Positions 38,416 through 50,397 of a stretch of DNA of 64,000 nucleotides are shown here, piece after piece; the first letter of the stretch is position 1; each line of letters starts with the position of its first letter. The stretch is from Diplosphaera chodatii (taxonomy: Eukaryota; Chlorophyta; Trebouxiophyceae; Prasiolales; Stichococcaceae): NCBI GenBank assembly GCA_032358165.1, contig JAALGY010000031.1, positions 930,001 through 994,000 on the forward strand, given 5' to 3'. The notes below the pieces were generated by a model. It saw nothing but the letters and a program-made list of their open reading frames with translations. It made no database searches and had not been told where the DNA came from. The position numbers were made by a program, and so were the translations under genes.

Positions 38416-39154
38416 GGGCGTGCGCCTAGCAACTGATGAAACAGCATCTCGCGATGGGCGCACTGGCGGCACAGCTGCCTGCAGCAGCGGGGATCATCGA
38501 GCACCACATAAGTACAGCTGCTCTGGATGGCATTCTCTCGTGCAGCGGTGGCTGCCGGCTGCCTCCATGGCTGCTGATCTGCACCCTGCGTCAGCCAGCC
38601 TTTGCAACTGGCCCGCCAGCAGATGCAGGATCAGTGTGCAGCACGCTACCTACATCTGCCGGATGCATTCATATGGGGAACTTCCCGTCAGCACCAGCCA
38701 CTGAGCTCACCCTGGACAGAGCCTGGTATTTCAGAGAATTTTGTTGGGTCAACACCCCGATCGGCATGTAGGTAGTCACCACAGGCACAGCAGTGTCACC
38801 ATATGTGCAGGTTGGATCACAGGTTGCAGAAATGGGGACTCTGGTTCAAACTTGGCAAATATGACCCAGGAATGATAGATAGCGAAGCAGAGATAGAAGG
38901 ACTGATTGGTGGTGCGCTGTTCTTTGAGATTGATTGTTCAGCCATGCACGCTTGACACTCTGTAAATGCATACCTGTGAGCATCATGGATCACATGGCAT
39001 GGTGTCGAGCCAGGAGGCTGGTTGAGTTCAAACCTGACTACCTTCTAATGACGCTTCATGTATCAACACGTGCAGACCTGCCAGCTTCGCATCGCCAGCC
39101 AAACAAACGCACCAGGAATGCAGTATACCTGATTCCCGGCCAGAGTCCCTCCCA
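38416..39154. other. Convergent 3' intergenic region
   Basis: This stretch sits between the GH5 stop and the ARID4 stop. I see no coding exon. A TGTAA word on the plus strand lies at 38961-38965, 546 nt past the GH5 stop. The part after 38700 is noticeably less GC-rich. Confidence 0.4.
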
Positions 39155-42100
39155 TCAGCCAGTGCGCTGCCGCTTGGCGCCGTCGCACTCTGGGCACACA
39201 TATGTGCGGGCTGTTTCGCCCATGGCATACTCCCGGAAGGTGCCCAGCTCACCGGCCTTCGCCCGATCATCGCAGGAGAAGTGCACCTGCGGCACAGTGC
39301 ACAGCATGTCTCGTGCCAGTGACGCGACGGCATGCGAAGCTCAGTGCCGGCTGTCGGCTGCGTGGATGCGCACCCAGCTGCCGCAGGAGTCGCAGGAGAT
39401 CCAGTCGGTGGCGGCCTCCTCGCTGCCGCCGCACAGGATGCAGGTGTCGCCCGTCACATCCTCCGGGTGGTCGTTCTCATAGTCCAGCAGCCATTGCTGC
39501 AACCATGGCGCACAGTGCTTGTGAGCCTACCTGATGAGGCAGAGCCATGTCATGAGGGCACTTGGTCACAGAGGCGGCCATTGCTCAGAGTAGTGGCTCT
39601 GATGTGCAGACACAGCATGTTGCAATGCCACTGCAGACTCCAATACGCGTGCTCACATGTTGAGAACACTTGCATCTGCGGGCTCTGCAGCCGCGCACAG
39701 GTGGGCCAGCATGAAGGTGGCTGGTCCTGTGCCCTGCATTGCTGGCGGCGAGGGCAGCGCACCTGATAGTGGCGCTTGAGCGCGTTGCCGACGCCGGTCA
39801 TGTTGTTGACCTTGGTCCAGTTGCGCATCTGCGTGAACACCTGCGACTTCCAGTTGATGCCGTTGCCCAGCCTGCGCAGCAGATCCAAGCGGGTGTCCCG
39901 GCTCTGCCTGCTGTCACGAGACCGCACATCACGCTCCCTGCCAATGTTGCATTTCGACAGGTCACGGGTGAATGCAGGCAGGACGCAGCAGCATACTTGC
40001 AGCTCCACAATGAAGCAGTGCAGGCGCTTGTGGACCGGGCAAGGGATGTGTGCTGTTGATACAATGCAGAGGTGTGCCGTTTGGGCAGCGCACTTGAAGC
40101 CCCCCCGGGTGGCGACCTCTCGATACAGAGCGAACAGGTCCAGCTGCTGTCCGTTGAGCACCGCCTCTGGGAAGCTGTCCCGGCTCATGCGCTTCCCTGA
40201 TGGCAGCAGAGTGGTGGAGCTTCACCTCGGTTGCGGCAAGCACAACACCCCAGGATGCAGGGGCTGGAGGATGCTGGATACATCTTGCGCTCATATGGTA
40301 AAACATCAGGCCAACAAGGCAACAACGGCAACACTCGATATACCTTTGCGCTCGGATAGGTAGCTACACACATCGTCCAGGAACTCGGATTCGGTGCAGT
40401 GGCTGAGGGGCGGGCGGGCACTCAGCCGCGGCTGCTTGGTGCTGGGCCGCAGCGGCGCCGCCACTGCTGGCCTGTCGCCTGCGGTGTTTGCAAAACACCA
40501 ATAACGAGCAGTCATTACGAACATAACTTCAGAAGTTCTGTTACTACAGACACCTGACACGGCAGGTATGTAGCCGTTGCCAGCAAAGGCAGATGTTCCG
40601 TAACACTCCTCACCTGAGACTCGTCAAATTACACTGCAGGACATCCAGCTGCCTTTTCAGGGGATGTAGACTGTGAGGTTTTTTTGCATGCTCCGGTCAC
40701 CATGCTACCTGACTCTGCTGGGCTGGGGCTGCCGCGCGCCGCTGCTGCAGGGGGCGCAAGCGCGCTCCAGTCCACGATGCCTTCGGGCTTCTCGTCGCCT
40801 GGCGCCGCCGCCCACTCCGCAAAATGCGGCGGCGCTGCGGCACCTGTGCATGATGCAACTCTCGTCTTGCCTCCTCCAACAGCCCAGTGTGGCAGAGTTA
40901 CGGTGTGCCGGAGGTCAGATCAGGTAAGACCACGCATGCGCAGCACGCAAACTTCAGCGCCGCGGATGGTCCTCACCATCTGCTGCCGCTGCGCTGCCGT
41001 CGGCCTTTGCGATGGGGCCGAAGGGCCGCACCGGCGCCAGGCCCAGCGACTGGCTGGCGGGGCCCGGCAGCGGCGCGCCGTTCGCCAGCGTGCCTGCCGC
41101 ACATCGCCCAGGCGTGAATGCGCCAGGATGAGTGGTTCTCAATGGTCTGCCATGTTATGCGCAACTACTGCAGGCTGTGCACGGCGGTGCGCACGGCACG
41201 ACAGCGGTGTTAGCAGCCACCTGCGCCGGCAGCAGGCGGCGCCAGTGGCAGCACCGGCGGCGGGCGTGCGGTGACGAGGTGCGCGTCAATGACCGCGGCA
41301 AACAGCGCTGCGTCCTGCAGGTGCAGACAGCAAGCAGATCGCTGCCCGTTCCCTCGCTCAGCCCACCTCGCGTCGAGCTGACTGAAGCCTGCGCAGGCGG
41401 GCAGCAGGGCGGTAGGTCAGCCGGATGCGTTGAGGGGCGCATGCGCACCTGCTCATTGTAGGCTGCGACTGATGCGCTGCCGACGGCGGCCACGCCCAGC
41501 GGCACGAACCCCCGGAAGCTGGCATCCTGCACAGGTGATCACGGCCATGAGCTCCATGTGCCCTGTTTGACTGGTGTGATGTTGGTGTGTCGACAGCATT
41601 GCAACGTGTGACAATACTGCGGCGACCAGCAAGCTGGAAGCTTGTCACATACGTGCCAGCCTTGCAGAATGCGATACGATCGAGCCGATGACTGCTTTGG
41701 GCGAGATGTGCAGCGCCAGTGCTTTCCAAAAATCCAAGCTGCCACGTGGCGCCATGCTGAGCGCCAGCGCCCCCCGCACCTGGGACAGCGCCCTCAGGGT
41801 GGCGACCGCCCAGAGGGAGGTGGAGGCGAGCGCCTCCACCACCGGCGAGCCGCCCGCGACGGCGGCCGAGCTGCGCGCGAGCGGCGCAGGCACCCCCTCG
41901 GGCGGCAGCCTGACCTGCAGGCAGCAGAGGCGCAGCCGTTCTGCTGGGGCGTCCCTTGGCGGCATGCTCGCGGTGTGCCGTGTGACTTGGGCACAGCCAA
42001 GGAGCTAGGGGTATTGACATAGGCACTCAGTGATGATGGTGTCATGAAAGCTCAGGTGGCCAACGATGTTGGAGCCGCAACGACAGATTCAAACTATTGT

Positions 42101-44302
42101 AGTGAGGGGCGGGCACCTGCAGCGCCAGCGCGTCCGCGACCAGCGTGTGCCGCAGCGCGTGCTCCACCAGCGCCTGCTCCGCCACAACTGCACCAGACAT
42201 GCGATTCGATGAGCAGAAGCCACGCGCTGGCCACTCTGCGTCTGCCGTGCTGGCTTCGTGCAACTGTCAAGCTCCGTCATGGCAACCCATGGCATGGAAG
42301 CCACTTCAGCCATGCAGGCGAAGGCCCCTTTTGGCCCATGCCTCATGTGAAACACATGCCTCGGCTGACGCCACATGTCCAGCGTGACAGCAATGCCGAG
42401 ACCACGTGCAAGCCTGTCGCTGACATAACGATTCAAGGCGCCACTCACCATCCGGGGGTGCGCCCAGGATGACGGAGATGCGTGCGCCAGACGCCGTCTT
42501 CAGCGACGCCTTGACAGCCTCGCAGCCCGCCGGCAGGTAGGCGGGCCGCTTGTCGGGCGCATGCATCGCCACCATGCGCGCTGTGCGTGCCTCGAACACC
42601 AGCAGCGCCCGCAGCGCTTCCCCCAAGTAGCTGCACAGCCGAATGACACGCTGGGGTCACACGATTTCGGGTGTGCAGCGCGGCACCATGCTCCCAGCAG
42701 CCTCTACAACAGGTGCATTAAGTGCCACTCGTGAGTGCTGAGCCTGACAGACCAACCGCCTCCTGTCCCACACCAATGCCTCCTGCGAGTCTGCCACGGC
42801 AAGCGGTGACCACAGCACGGCAAAGGCGCAGTCGGAGGTACCACCCACCTGAGGCGGTGGGAGTCGACCAGGGAGCTGTGGCCGCACACCAGCAGCCGCA
42901 GGTCGGCGTGCGGCGCCAGCAGCCGCACGTGCGCCCACCCCGGCACCGCCGCCAGCACGCCCCGCGACAGGTCCAGCTGCACGTGCCGCGCAGCTGATGA
43001 GGTGCAGCCGCTGGACCGCATTTGCGCAGTAAGCGCAAGCACTGCTCAGCAAGCTTCATACCGGTCAAGTAGCTAGACTGAGCATGGTGCCATCGTGCCA
43101 GACAGCTGGGCTCTGACCCACCCCAGACAGACAGCTGCGTCAAGGCACACCTGCGGCACGATTGGGGGCGGGATGCTCGTGTTGTCGGGCAGCTGGGCGG
43201 ACTCCGCCGACAGCAGCAGCGGCAGGATGGGTGCCTGATGCCGCCCAGCCTTCTCAGCCATGCAGTGCACATTCGTGGCTTGCACCGCCACCTGGAATGC
43301 CTGTGTGCACACAAAGCGACTAGGGGTTGGTGTTGCAGCATTCGCTGAGATGTTGCTACATGGTGGAAGTCACGGACGCAGCAAGCACATCATAGCAGAG
43401 CAGCTGCTGGGTGCCAACAACGGCGTGACGTGCCTCGGGGGTGGTGACGGTGGCGTTGCGCAGCGCTGCGAAGAACGCTTTGCCCAAAAATGCTGCTATG
43501 AGTGCAGGCGCTGTCTGCTGGTCGTCCCAGTGCACCATGTTGCGGATTGACGTGGTGCGCAGCTGCTCCGCTGCAGTGCACGACGTGACATGTCAGTCAG
43601 TCTGGTAATCTGACTGCTGCGCATGCCCTGGCAGCGCTTTTTGACATATCTCCTGCCGACCTCCGGCTGGTGACTACGCCAGGTTCAGACGCAGAGTCCC
43701 TCTGTTGCAACATGCCATACCAGTTGTGCGCACCCTGCTTGGCTGGAAACACCGTGTCAAAGTATGCTGTGTCCAGCTCTGCATCGCTGATGGCGTCAAC
43801 AATCTGCTCTGGCTCCACTGGTTTGCTGTCGCCTGCGTTGTGCAGATGTGAACGTCAGGCAGCACATATGGGAGCAGAAGGTGCGCATGATAATACACAT
43901 CCAGCAGAGCAGACGTGCCAGTCTCGGTTTTGAACTCCAGCGGCTTCAGCGTGATGTCGTTGACCGCGCTGCCAAGGCCCGTGATGGCAATGCCCGCTGA
44001 GAGGTACAACATGTTGGGCTTGCGCTTCTGCAGCGCCCGCGTCACCTCCTGCAGGCTGGGGTTCCGCAGCACGTGCACCTGCAGGAATTGTAATCCGTCA
44101 AATGCCTGTGTGATCTTGTAAATCACCATTCAGACCCACACAATTGACGAAACTACCAGGAGAGCCCATGCACGCCCACCTCGGCCTCTGAACGTGGTAA
44201 GTCCGCAAACTCCTGTACGGAACCGCAGCCGGTGTCCTCGCTGGACCCGCAGAACACTGCCAGCACCTTCCATGCTGTGTCAGGCTGCCTCGCCGCCGTC
44301 AT
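39155..44302 (-). CDS. ARID4: ARID4-type protein (ARID and PHD domains)
   Basis: A nuclear DNA-binding protein orthologous in layout to plant ARID4. The start at 44302 (MTAARQPDTAWKVLAVFCGS) opens a conserved N-terminal alpha/beta region: VHVLRNPSLQEVTRALQKRK, PNMLYLSAG, AYFDTVFPAKQGAHNWYGML and NMVHWDDQQTAPALIAAFLG. Further exons (VQLDLSRGVLAAVPGWAHVR; YLGEALRALLVFEARTARMV; LHISPKAVIGSIVSHSARLA; FRGFVPLGVAAVGSASVAAY) lead to a Pro/Ala-rich linker. The ARID follows: ESEFLDDVCSYLSERKGKRM, QLDLFALYREVATRGGF, then GNGINWKSQVFTQMRNWTKV and MTGVGNALKRHY (39778-40480). The PHD is CILCGGSEEAATDWISCDSC...HFSCDDRAKAGELGTF...YVCPEC (39180-39500), ending at 39155. Junctions from the 41.3 kb exon through the ARID are in phase. 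In Arabidopsis ARID4 belongs to the PEAT chromatin complex (PWWP, EPCR, ARID, TRB). It is divergent from eIF2B delta. Confidence 0.85.
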
Positions 44303-44790
44303 GCTGGGGCGGTGCGGTGCGCAAGGGCGTTTGTCAGGGGCCAGGTGCGACCCAAGACTACATCCGGAGGTGTCCACGATCCAGTGCTGCTCTCTTGTCT
44401 TGACTGGTTTCGTGATCCAGCACCTGGTTCAACTGCAGGCGATGCTGCGCTTCCGGGTGCGCGCCATGCTGACAGTGGTTGGTGACCCAGTTGCTGATAA
44501 TCAGCGGTGCCTCGTGAAGCGCTTTGACACACGCATTGGCAGGCTGACCACTGCAAATGCGTGAGTGTATAGATCGGGCCTGTACATGCTCAAGAGCTCA
44601 CGACACCCTGTCTAAGCCCTGCATCTGCACTGGTAGCGGAGCCGAGTGACATGCAGTGGGGTCACGCATCTTTACAATCATCGTTTATCAAGACATCTAA
44701 TAAGGGATCGTACCTGCAACAGCTTGGCTCAAGCGGATCAGGCCAAGAGCACGGTCGCCTTGCATCAGCATTGGCAGACCTCCAGCAGCC
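44303..44790. promoter_or_regulatory. Divergent intergenic region between ARID4 and eIF2B delta
   Basis: This 488 bp should hold both promoters and 5' UTRs. A minus-strand frame at 44400-44555 (EAPLIISNWVTNHCQHG) and another at 44715-44895 look mildly coding, but no family or splice chain supports them. They could be 5' exons if ARID4 starts further upstream. Confidence 0.4.
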
Positions 44791-47700
44791 ATGCCCGGCG
44801 GGGACGAACAGGGCAGGGCCGCCCGGCGCACGAGCACGTCGGAAGGCCCGCCCAACCTGCGCCGCAGCAGCGCGCAGATGCCCGTCACTCGGCAGGCATG
44901 CTGACAAGGCTGCGCATGCTCATGCTCCGCACATGCATTGGCTGTGAACGCCACTAGGAGAGACGCAACCAGTTCTAAAAAGTGCAATGTTCACGCATCT
45001 GATCATCACACTGTGCCGTGCTGCCGACCGCGCAGGTGGGCTTCCACGTCGAGGGCGTGCCGCCCTCGCCGGCGCAGGAGGCGACCCTGGCGGAGCAGCA
45101 CCTGCAGGCAGGCGCCAAGGTCGCCGCCGGCTCGCCGTCGCCCGTGATCATCCCGCCCACGTTCCAGGTGCCGCCCTGCCGCGATCGAACGCACAACCGC
45201 ATGTCATGTGCAGCAGTGCACCTGAGCATCGGCTCGGCGACAGCAGAGGGGCTGCGCGGTGACAGCATCGCCCTGGCCACAGAGTGCGACGGCCGACCAG
45301 CTGCGGACCACCTCGCTGCCGGTGGATGCTGCCGCCGGCGCGCTGCCCGACTCGCACCTCGCGGACGTGCAGGCGGGGCACGGGCAGCGCAGCCCGGACC
45401 GACACACCAGCATGGATGTGGGTACCCCGCCTGGAAGCATGGTGCAGCGATTGAACATCTTGGTCGTGATTCATGCACTGATACGGACCAAGTATCTGCA
45501 CATGTGCATGCATGCAATGCTCACATACATCTGACGGCATGGTCGCCCTGGCAACCGTGCAGGTTTCTGCTTTTGCACAGCATGAGAGCACCCAACGAAG
45601 GTGGGCTGCTGCTGTGCTAACACTGGCACTTAGCTTTGTACAAAGTGCAGTTCCACATGCTTTGCACACGCGGTGCTATGCATATCGCCCTGCCAACCGT
45701 GGTCTTGCACTGAGCAGAGAGGATGGCACATCCCCCAAGCACGCTGCGCGCCTGCTGCGGGGTGGGTCCGCAGCAGCCGCCATGTCACCAGCGCGCGAGC
45801 CGATGCTGGCTGCCGCCAACTCCACAGAGATCCTGCACCGGGTCGACACCTCGCCGGCTGCTGTGCCCGCTGCCCTCACGCGCACGCTGCTCAACAACCA
45901 TGAGGAGCCAGGTGCTGCCCCGCTGCTTGTTGGATGTGCCTGTACATAGCGCTCGACTGCCACCCACGAGTTCGACACGCTGCAGCGTCTAGCACTGTGT
46001 CACGTATCTAGGATCTGCACCTGACCCGGCCAGGGCTCTTCTCTTCACCAAATCAGTGTGTGAAGCTCGTTCTAAGCCGTGAGCCTGCCGGCGGACGACC
46101 GCATGCAGGCCACGGGGAGGGGCGGCCGCAGCGCCGCGCCTCGCTGCCGCTGGGCCAGGAGGGCGCCCCGCTGCCGCAGCTGCGGCGGGGCACGCCGCCC
46201 GCCACGCCGCCGGGCGGCCAGTCGCCGCTGGGCGGCCGGCAGCCGCCGCCCGGCACCCCGCAGCTGCGCGCCACCTCAGGTGCCACCTGCTGCTGCGGGT
46301 GCCCGTCCTGTTCTGTGGCAGGGCCACTGCTTGCTCTTTCTCTGCTGGCAGAAGGACATGGGCACCGCTGTGGCGGCTGCGGCATGGTGATCCAGCCTTA
46401 CGGGGCCCGTCTCCCACATTCAGCAGATGCAGCTGTGCCTTGGAGTGTCGATGCGATCTTCTCTGACAGGGCCGGCTTCATGTTCAGGAGACGCAGCTGT
46501 GCCGTGGGGTGGAACGCCAGAGGGCGGGGCGGGCGGCGGGGCGCAGCGGCGGGACAGCGGCGAGGCGCGCTCCAGCGGCGAGCGGCAGCACCGGGGCGGC
46601 GAGCCGGGCGGCGCGGGGGGCGCGGGCGACGGCGGCGCCGCGACGCCCCCCCCAGCCCCCGCTGCCGACGGCCCAGCCACTGCAGGTGGGTTGTCCCCCG
46701 GTCTCACCCCGCCACACGCCACCTTGCTCTGGCAGCACTGGGGTTTCCGTGCAGCACCGATGGCATAGCCATAGTCAGAACACTTGGCAATTGGTCTGCT
46801 GCCTGTACCAAGCAGGTCGGCGAGACGAGCGCCACCAGCAGCACCAGCAGCAGCAGCCGTCCGAGGAAAAGAAGTCCAAGGCGCAGCTGCGGGCGGAGCA
46901 GCGGGCGAAGCAGGAGGCGCAGCGGGCGGCAAAGGCCGCCCGTCAACAGCAGGGCGCCAAGGGGCAGGCAGGCGGCAGCAAGGGCGGCGGGCGGCAGCCC
47001 GGCAGCGACGCCTCGTCAGCGACGGCCGCCGGCGTTGGGGACGCCCTGGCCAGCGCGCCGCCCCGGCGGCTGGGCGCCGATGATGCCACGCCCGCTCGTA
47101 GCGGCAGGCAGCAACAGCAGCAGCAGCAGTCACCGCAGCCGCAGCAGCAGCAGCCGCAGCAGCCGAGCGGCCCGCAGTCGCAGAAGCGCGGGCAGCGGCG
47201 CGGCGGCAGCAAGGCCGGCACCCTGCAGTCCGCGGAGCTCTTCTCCCACCTCCAGCAGTACAAGGTGCAGCAGTGGGCACCTGCATGAAACGTCCTCCAC
47301 CTGCCTCGGACCACTGCAGCAGCGTGTCATTGCCACGATATAAGGGTGCTGTCTGCGTTGGTCCGCCGCCAGGGTTGGCCGTTGCTCGGGGGCATGCTGC
47401 AGGCGGACCTCGTTGAGCGGTCCTCTGCCGGTGCAGCGGGTGACGGTGGAGGGGGTGCTGGCGGAGAGCGAGCTGGCGGCGGCGGTGCACCCGGCGGTGC
47501 TGCAGCTGGGCCTGCGGTACGCGGACGGCAGCATCCGGGGCGCCTCCGCGCGCTGCGTCGCCATGCTGTCCGCCTTCCGCCGCCTGGTGCAGGTGCCGCC
47601 CGCTGCACACCCTGCCCGCTTGGCGTGACATTCAGCGCTGAACCCGGCCAGTCTGGGCAGGCATCAGGCAGCCTTTGACGCTGGAGCGCATGCTTTCATG

Positions 47701-49784
47701 GCATTCGATGCATGGACGCCTGTGCACTTGGGGCTGACGCGTCGGCCTGTGTCAACAACGAGGTAATGGTGTGCGCAGGACTACAAGACGCCGGAGGGCA
47801 GGGTGCTGTCGCGGGACCTGACGGCGGTGCTGAACACCGCCATCCAGTTCCTGGTGGAGTGCCGCCCGCTGGCCATCACCATGGGCAACGCCATCAAGTT
47901 CCTCAAGACGCAGGCACGCCGCCCAGCGCGCCCCGAGATGTGCAGGGGCGTGGTGCTGCGGGCGGGGCTGTGCAGGCTGATCTTGAGGCACATGAACATC
48001 GCTATGTAACATGTGCAGTGGAGCCTCTGCCGTAGCACTCACTCGGCTGTGCGTGCCCGCCTTCAGGTGTCCAAACTGGACCCGACTGTGCCCGAGTCGG
48101 ACGCCAAGGCGGCAGTGGTCCGCATCATCGACACGTACATCCAGGTGTGGTCGCAGTCCCATGATGCTCAGCCTGATGAACAATGGCACACAACACACAA
48201 ACTTGGTGCGCCCATGTCATCGCGCTCGTGGCGAAGCCTCCACCACGCTGCTGCCGCAGGAGAAGATCGCTTTCGCGGGGGATGTCCTGGTGCGCAACGC
48301 GGTGGTGAAGGTCGTTGACGACGATGTCGTCCTGACATACGCCTTCTCGTCCATCATCCTCAACATCCTGCTCAAGGCCCAGCAGGTGACATGCACCCTT
48401 TTGATCTGCAGCTGCTGTCGCACCTGGGCGCACAGCCGGCACGTGATCTCTGTAAACTTCAGCTCAATGTACAGATGCTCTGCTTGGCTCCAATGCAACA
48501 TATTGCGGAGGTGGCACCACACAGGTGCGGGCGTCCAGCAGACATTGTCAGCTGGCACTTTGTGCCGTGCACAGGAGGGGAAGCACTTCAGGGTGGTGGT
48601 GGTGGACTCCCGCCCGGCGCTGGAGGGGCGCGAGATGCTGCGCCGGCTGCTGGAGGCGGGCATCTCCTCCACGTACTTGGACCTCAACGCCCTCGCGTAC
48701 ATCGTGCCCGAGGTCTCCAAGGTGGGCCGCTGCTGTGCGGGCGTCACACCGGCGCACCGGCGACAGGTGTCGTGCTGTGGTTTCTGTGGTCACACACGAA
48801 GACTCTGGCACACATGCTGCTGTTTGCAAGCCCCAGCAGCGTACTAACCCTCCCATTCCATGGTTGCAGGTGTTCCTGGGCGCCGCGGCGGTGCACTCCA
48901 ACGGCACGGTCATGGCGCGCATCGGGTCCGCCACGGTGGCGATGGCCGCCGACGCGCGCGGCGTGCCCGTCATCATCTGCTGCGAGACGTACAAGTTCGT
49001 GGCCAAGGTGCCGCGCCAGCCCGCATCCGCCATGCACATTTCCCCTCCCAGCCATGTCGGCATGGGAGCTGCCACTGCTTGCCTCATCAGCCTCGTGAGG
49101 AGGACCGTGCTGGAGGCCTGGCTTCGAATCTGGCCCGTGAACTGGCCCGCCTCGTTGGTCACCGCAGGTGCAGCTGGACTCGATCACCAGCAACGAGCTG
49201 GGGGACCCGGGGGCGCTGGTCGCCGTGGCGGGGCGCCCCGACATCGCCGCCCTCGCCGACTGGCAGTCGCAGTCCAACCTGGGTGCGCCAGCCGCAGCTC
49301 TGATCGATTCTGGAACCAACAACAGCCAGCCGGCTTTCAACGATGCTCACATGCCAGGCAGCCCCGGCGGCGCCGTCCGTTGCTGCCGGCCGGTTGTTCA
49401 GCTGCGCTTGCACACCACTGCCACAGACTCTGGCAGCTGACTGGCGTCAGCAGATCATCACTGCCACTGACATATTTTATACGCTGTTTGCAGCGCTGCT
49501 GAGCCTGTCATATGATGCGATGCCAGCGGAGTACGTCAGCGTTATCATCACCGAATTTGGTGCGGCACATCATGCTCATTCCCCCTGCGACCTGCCTTGA
49601 TACAGATGTGGGGGCACATGGCACATGCGCTCCCTTGCAGTTGGCTCTCGTGGATTTGCTGTATGTGTGGATGCGCTGCATACGTCACTGGCACCTGACC
49701 CACTCAACATCCTCCGCAGGTGCCATCCCGCCCACAAGCGTGCCGGTCATTCTACGGGAATACCAGACAGAGCCGACCATGTAA
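44791..49784 (+). CDS. EIF2B4: Translation initiation factor eIF2B subunit delta
   Basis: Subunit of the five-protein GDP/GTP exchange factor that reloads eIF2 and senses its phosphorylation. Exon 1, too short to stand out as an open frame, starts at 44791 ([20 protein letters not shown]) and splices in phase 0 after AQMP to [20 protein letters not shown] and [12 protein letters not shown], matching plant N-termini. A long disordered region follows (45270-46690) and a Lys/Arg/Ala helix ([20 protein letters not shown]), then a polyglutamine-rich part (47105-47165). The conserved core includes [24 protein letters not shown] sequence near 47515-47580, [94 protein letters not shown] and [14 protein letters not shown]. 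It ends [16 protein letters not shown] at 49784. The core looks complete for the alpha/beta/delta regulatory-subunit family. Confidence 0.93.
47105..47165 (+). repeat. CAG-rich low-complexity tract (polyGln) in eIF2B delta
   Basis: Imperfect CAG triplets interrupted by TCACCGCAGCCG and similar words encode runs of Gln with Ser/Pro in the disordered N-terminal region. The tract may vary in length between strains. Confidence 0.85.
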
Positions 49785-50122
49785 GCAGGGACCCTGCTGA
49801 CAAGCCCGTTGCAGGAGTGTGGAGTCCGCTGCGTGTGTGCAACAGGGCTGTGCCTGCTGTCATTGATAGACCTCAAGACACACGACTGAAACGGCAGTCA
49901 TTGGGTTATTCGGTCATTTGAGTGAAGTATTGTGCTGCGCATGCATTATTCTGAGGTGTCAGTGAATTGTTCGGTACAGCAATTTTCGGCATGCCTTCTC
50001 TGATGCGTGTCAAGGCTGATGCCAGACTGTCAACTGCCGAAACACAAGCACCACCATGTGCATATTTCGCCCAGCGCGGGTGCACCTTCGATAGAGGTCG
50101 CTGATGGTCGATGGGTATCGTA

Positions 50123-50127
50123 TGTAA
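50123..50127 (+). terminator. Possible TGTAA polyadenylation signal for eIF2B delta
   Basis: Plus-strand TGTAA 339 nt past the eIF2B delta stop. The word matches the usual chlorophyte signal. Chance occurrence is possible. Confidence 0.3.
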
Positions 50128-50199
50128 TGACGTTATCGCAATGGTATCGCGGGGTCATTGACAGTGTCGGATGGAACAGCACCGATGGGGCGTGGCACG

Positions 50200-50204
50200 T
50201 TACA
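50200..50204 (-). terminator. Possible TGTAA polyadenylation signal for NUP107
   Basis: Minus-strand TGTAA about 195 nt past the NUP107 stop, a plausible 3' UTR length. This would make the two convergent transcripts overlap by a few tens of bases. Confidence 0.33.
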
Positions 50205-50397
50205 CGCATCTGCAAGCCAGCCTGCGCAGGCCCTACAGCTTGGCACCGGCACACCACGGTCACATGGTCCATATGTGCACAATGCACCGGTGTAGCGCTG
50301 CAGCCACAGGCACAGCAGCAGCAGCACAGCCGGGTCCACTGAAGTGCGCTTTAAGGGAGCAAAGGCGCTGGCAGAGGTGACCGCCTGCACAAGGCTG

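Larger units (their letters stand above)
49785..50397. other. Convergent 3' intergenic region
   Basis: The stretch lies between the eIF2B delta stop and the NUP107 stop and is less GC-rich than the flanking exons. No exon is supported. It contains TGTAA on the plus strand at 50123-50127 and on the minus strand at 50200-50204. Confidence 0.45.

Noticed and set aside
46060..47343. Plus-strand open frame of 427 codons through 46.1-47.3 kb
   Set aside because: It reads eIF2B delta exons in the wrong frame and runs through introns. The frame that splices in phase to the conserved core is a different one.
46420..47631. Minus-strand open frame of about 400 codons opposite eIF2B delta
   Set aside because: It is the GC-rich antisense of eIF2B delta exons, is Arg/Ala/Pro-rich without motifs, and crosses plus-strand introns that have good splice sites.
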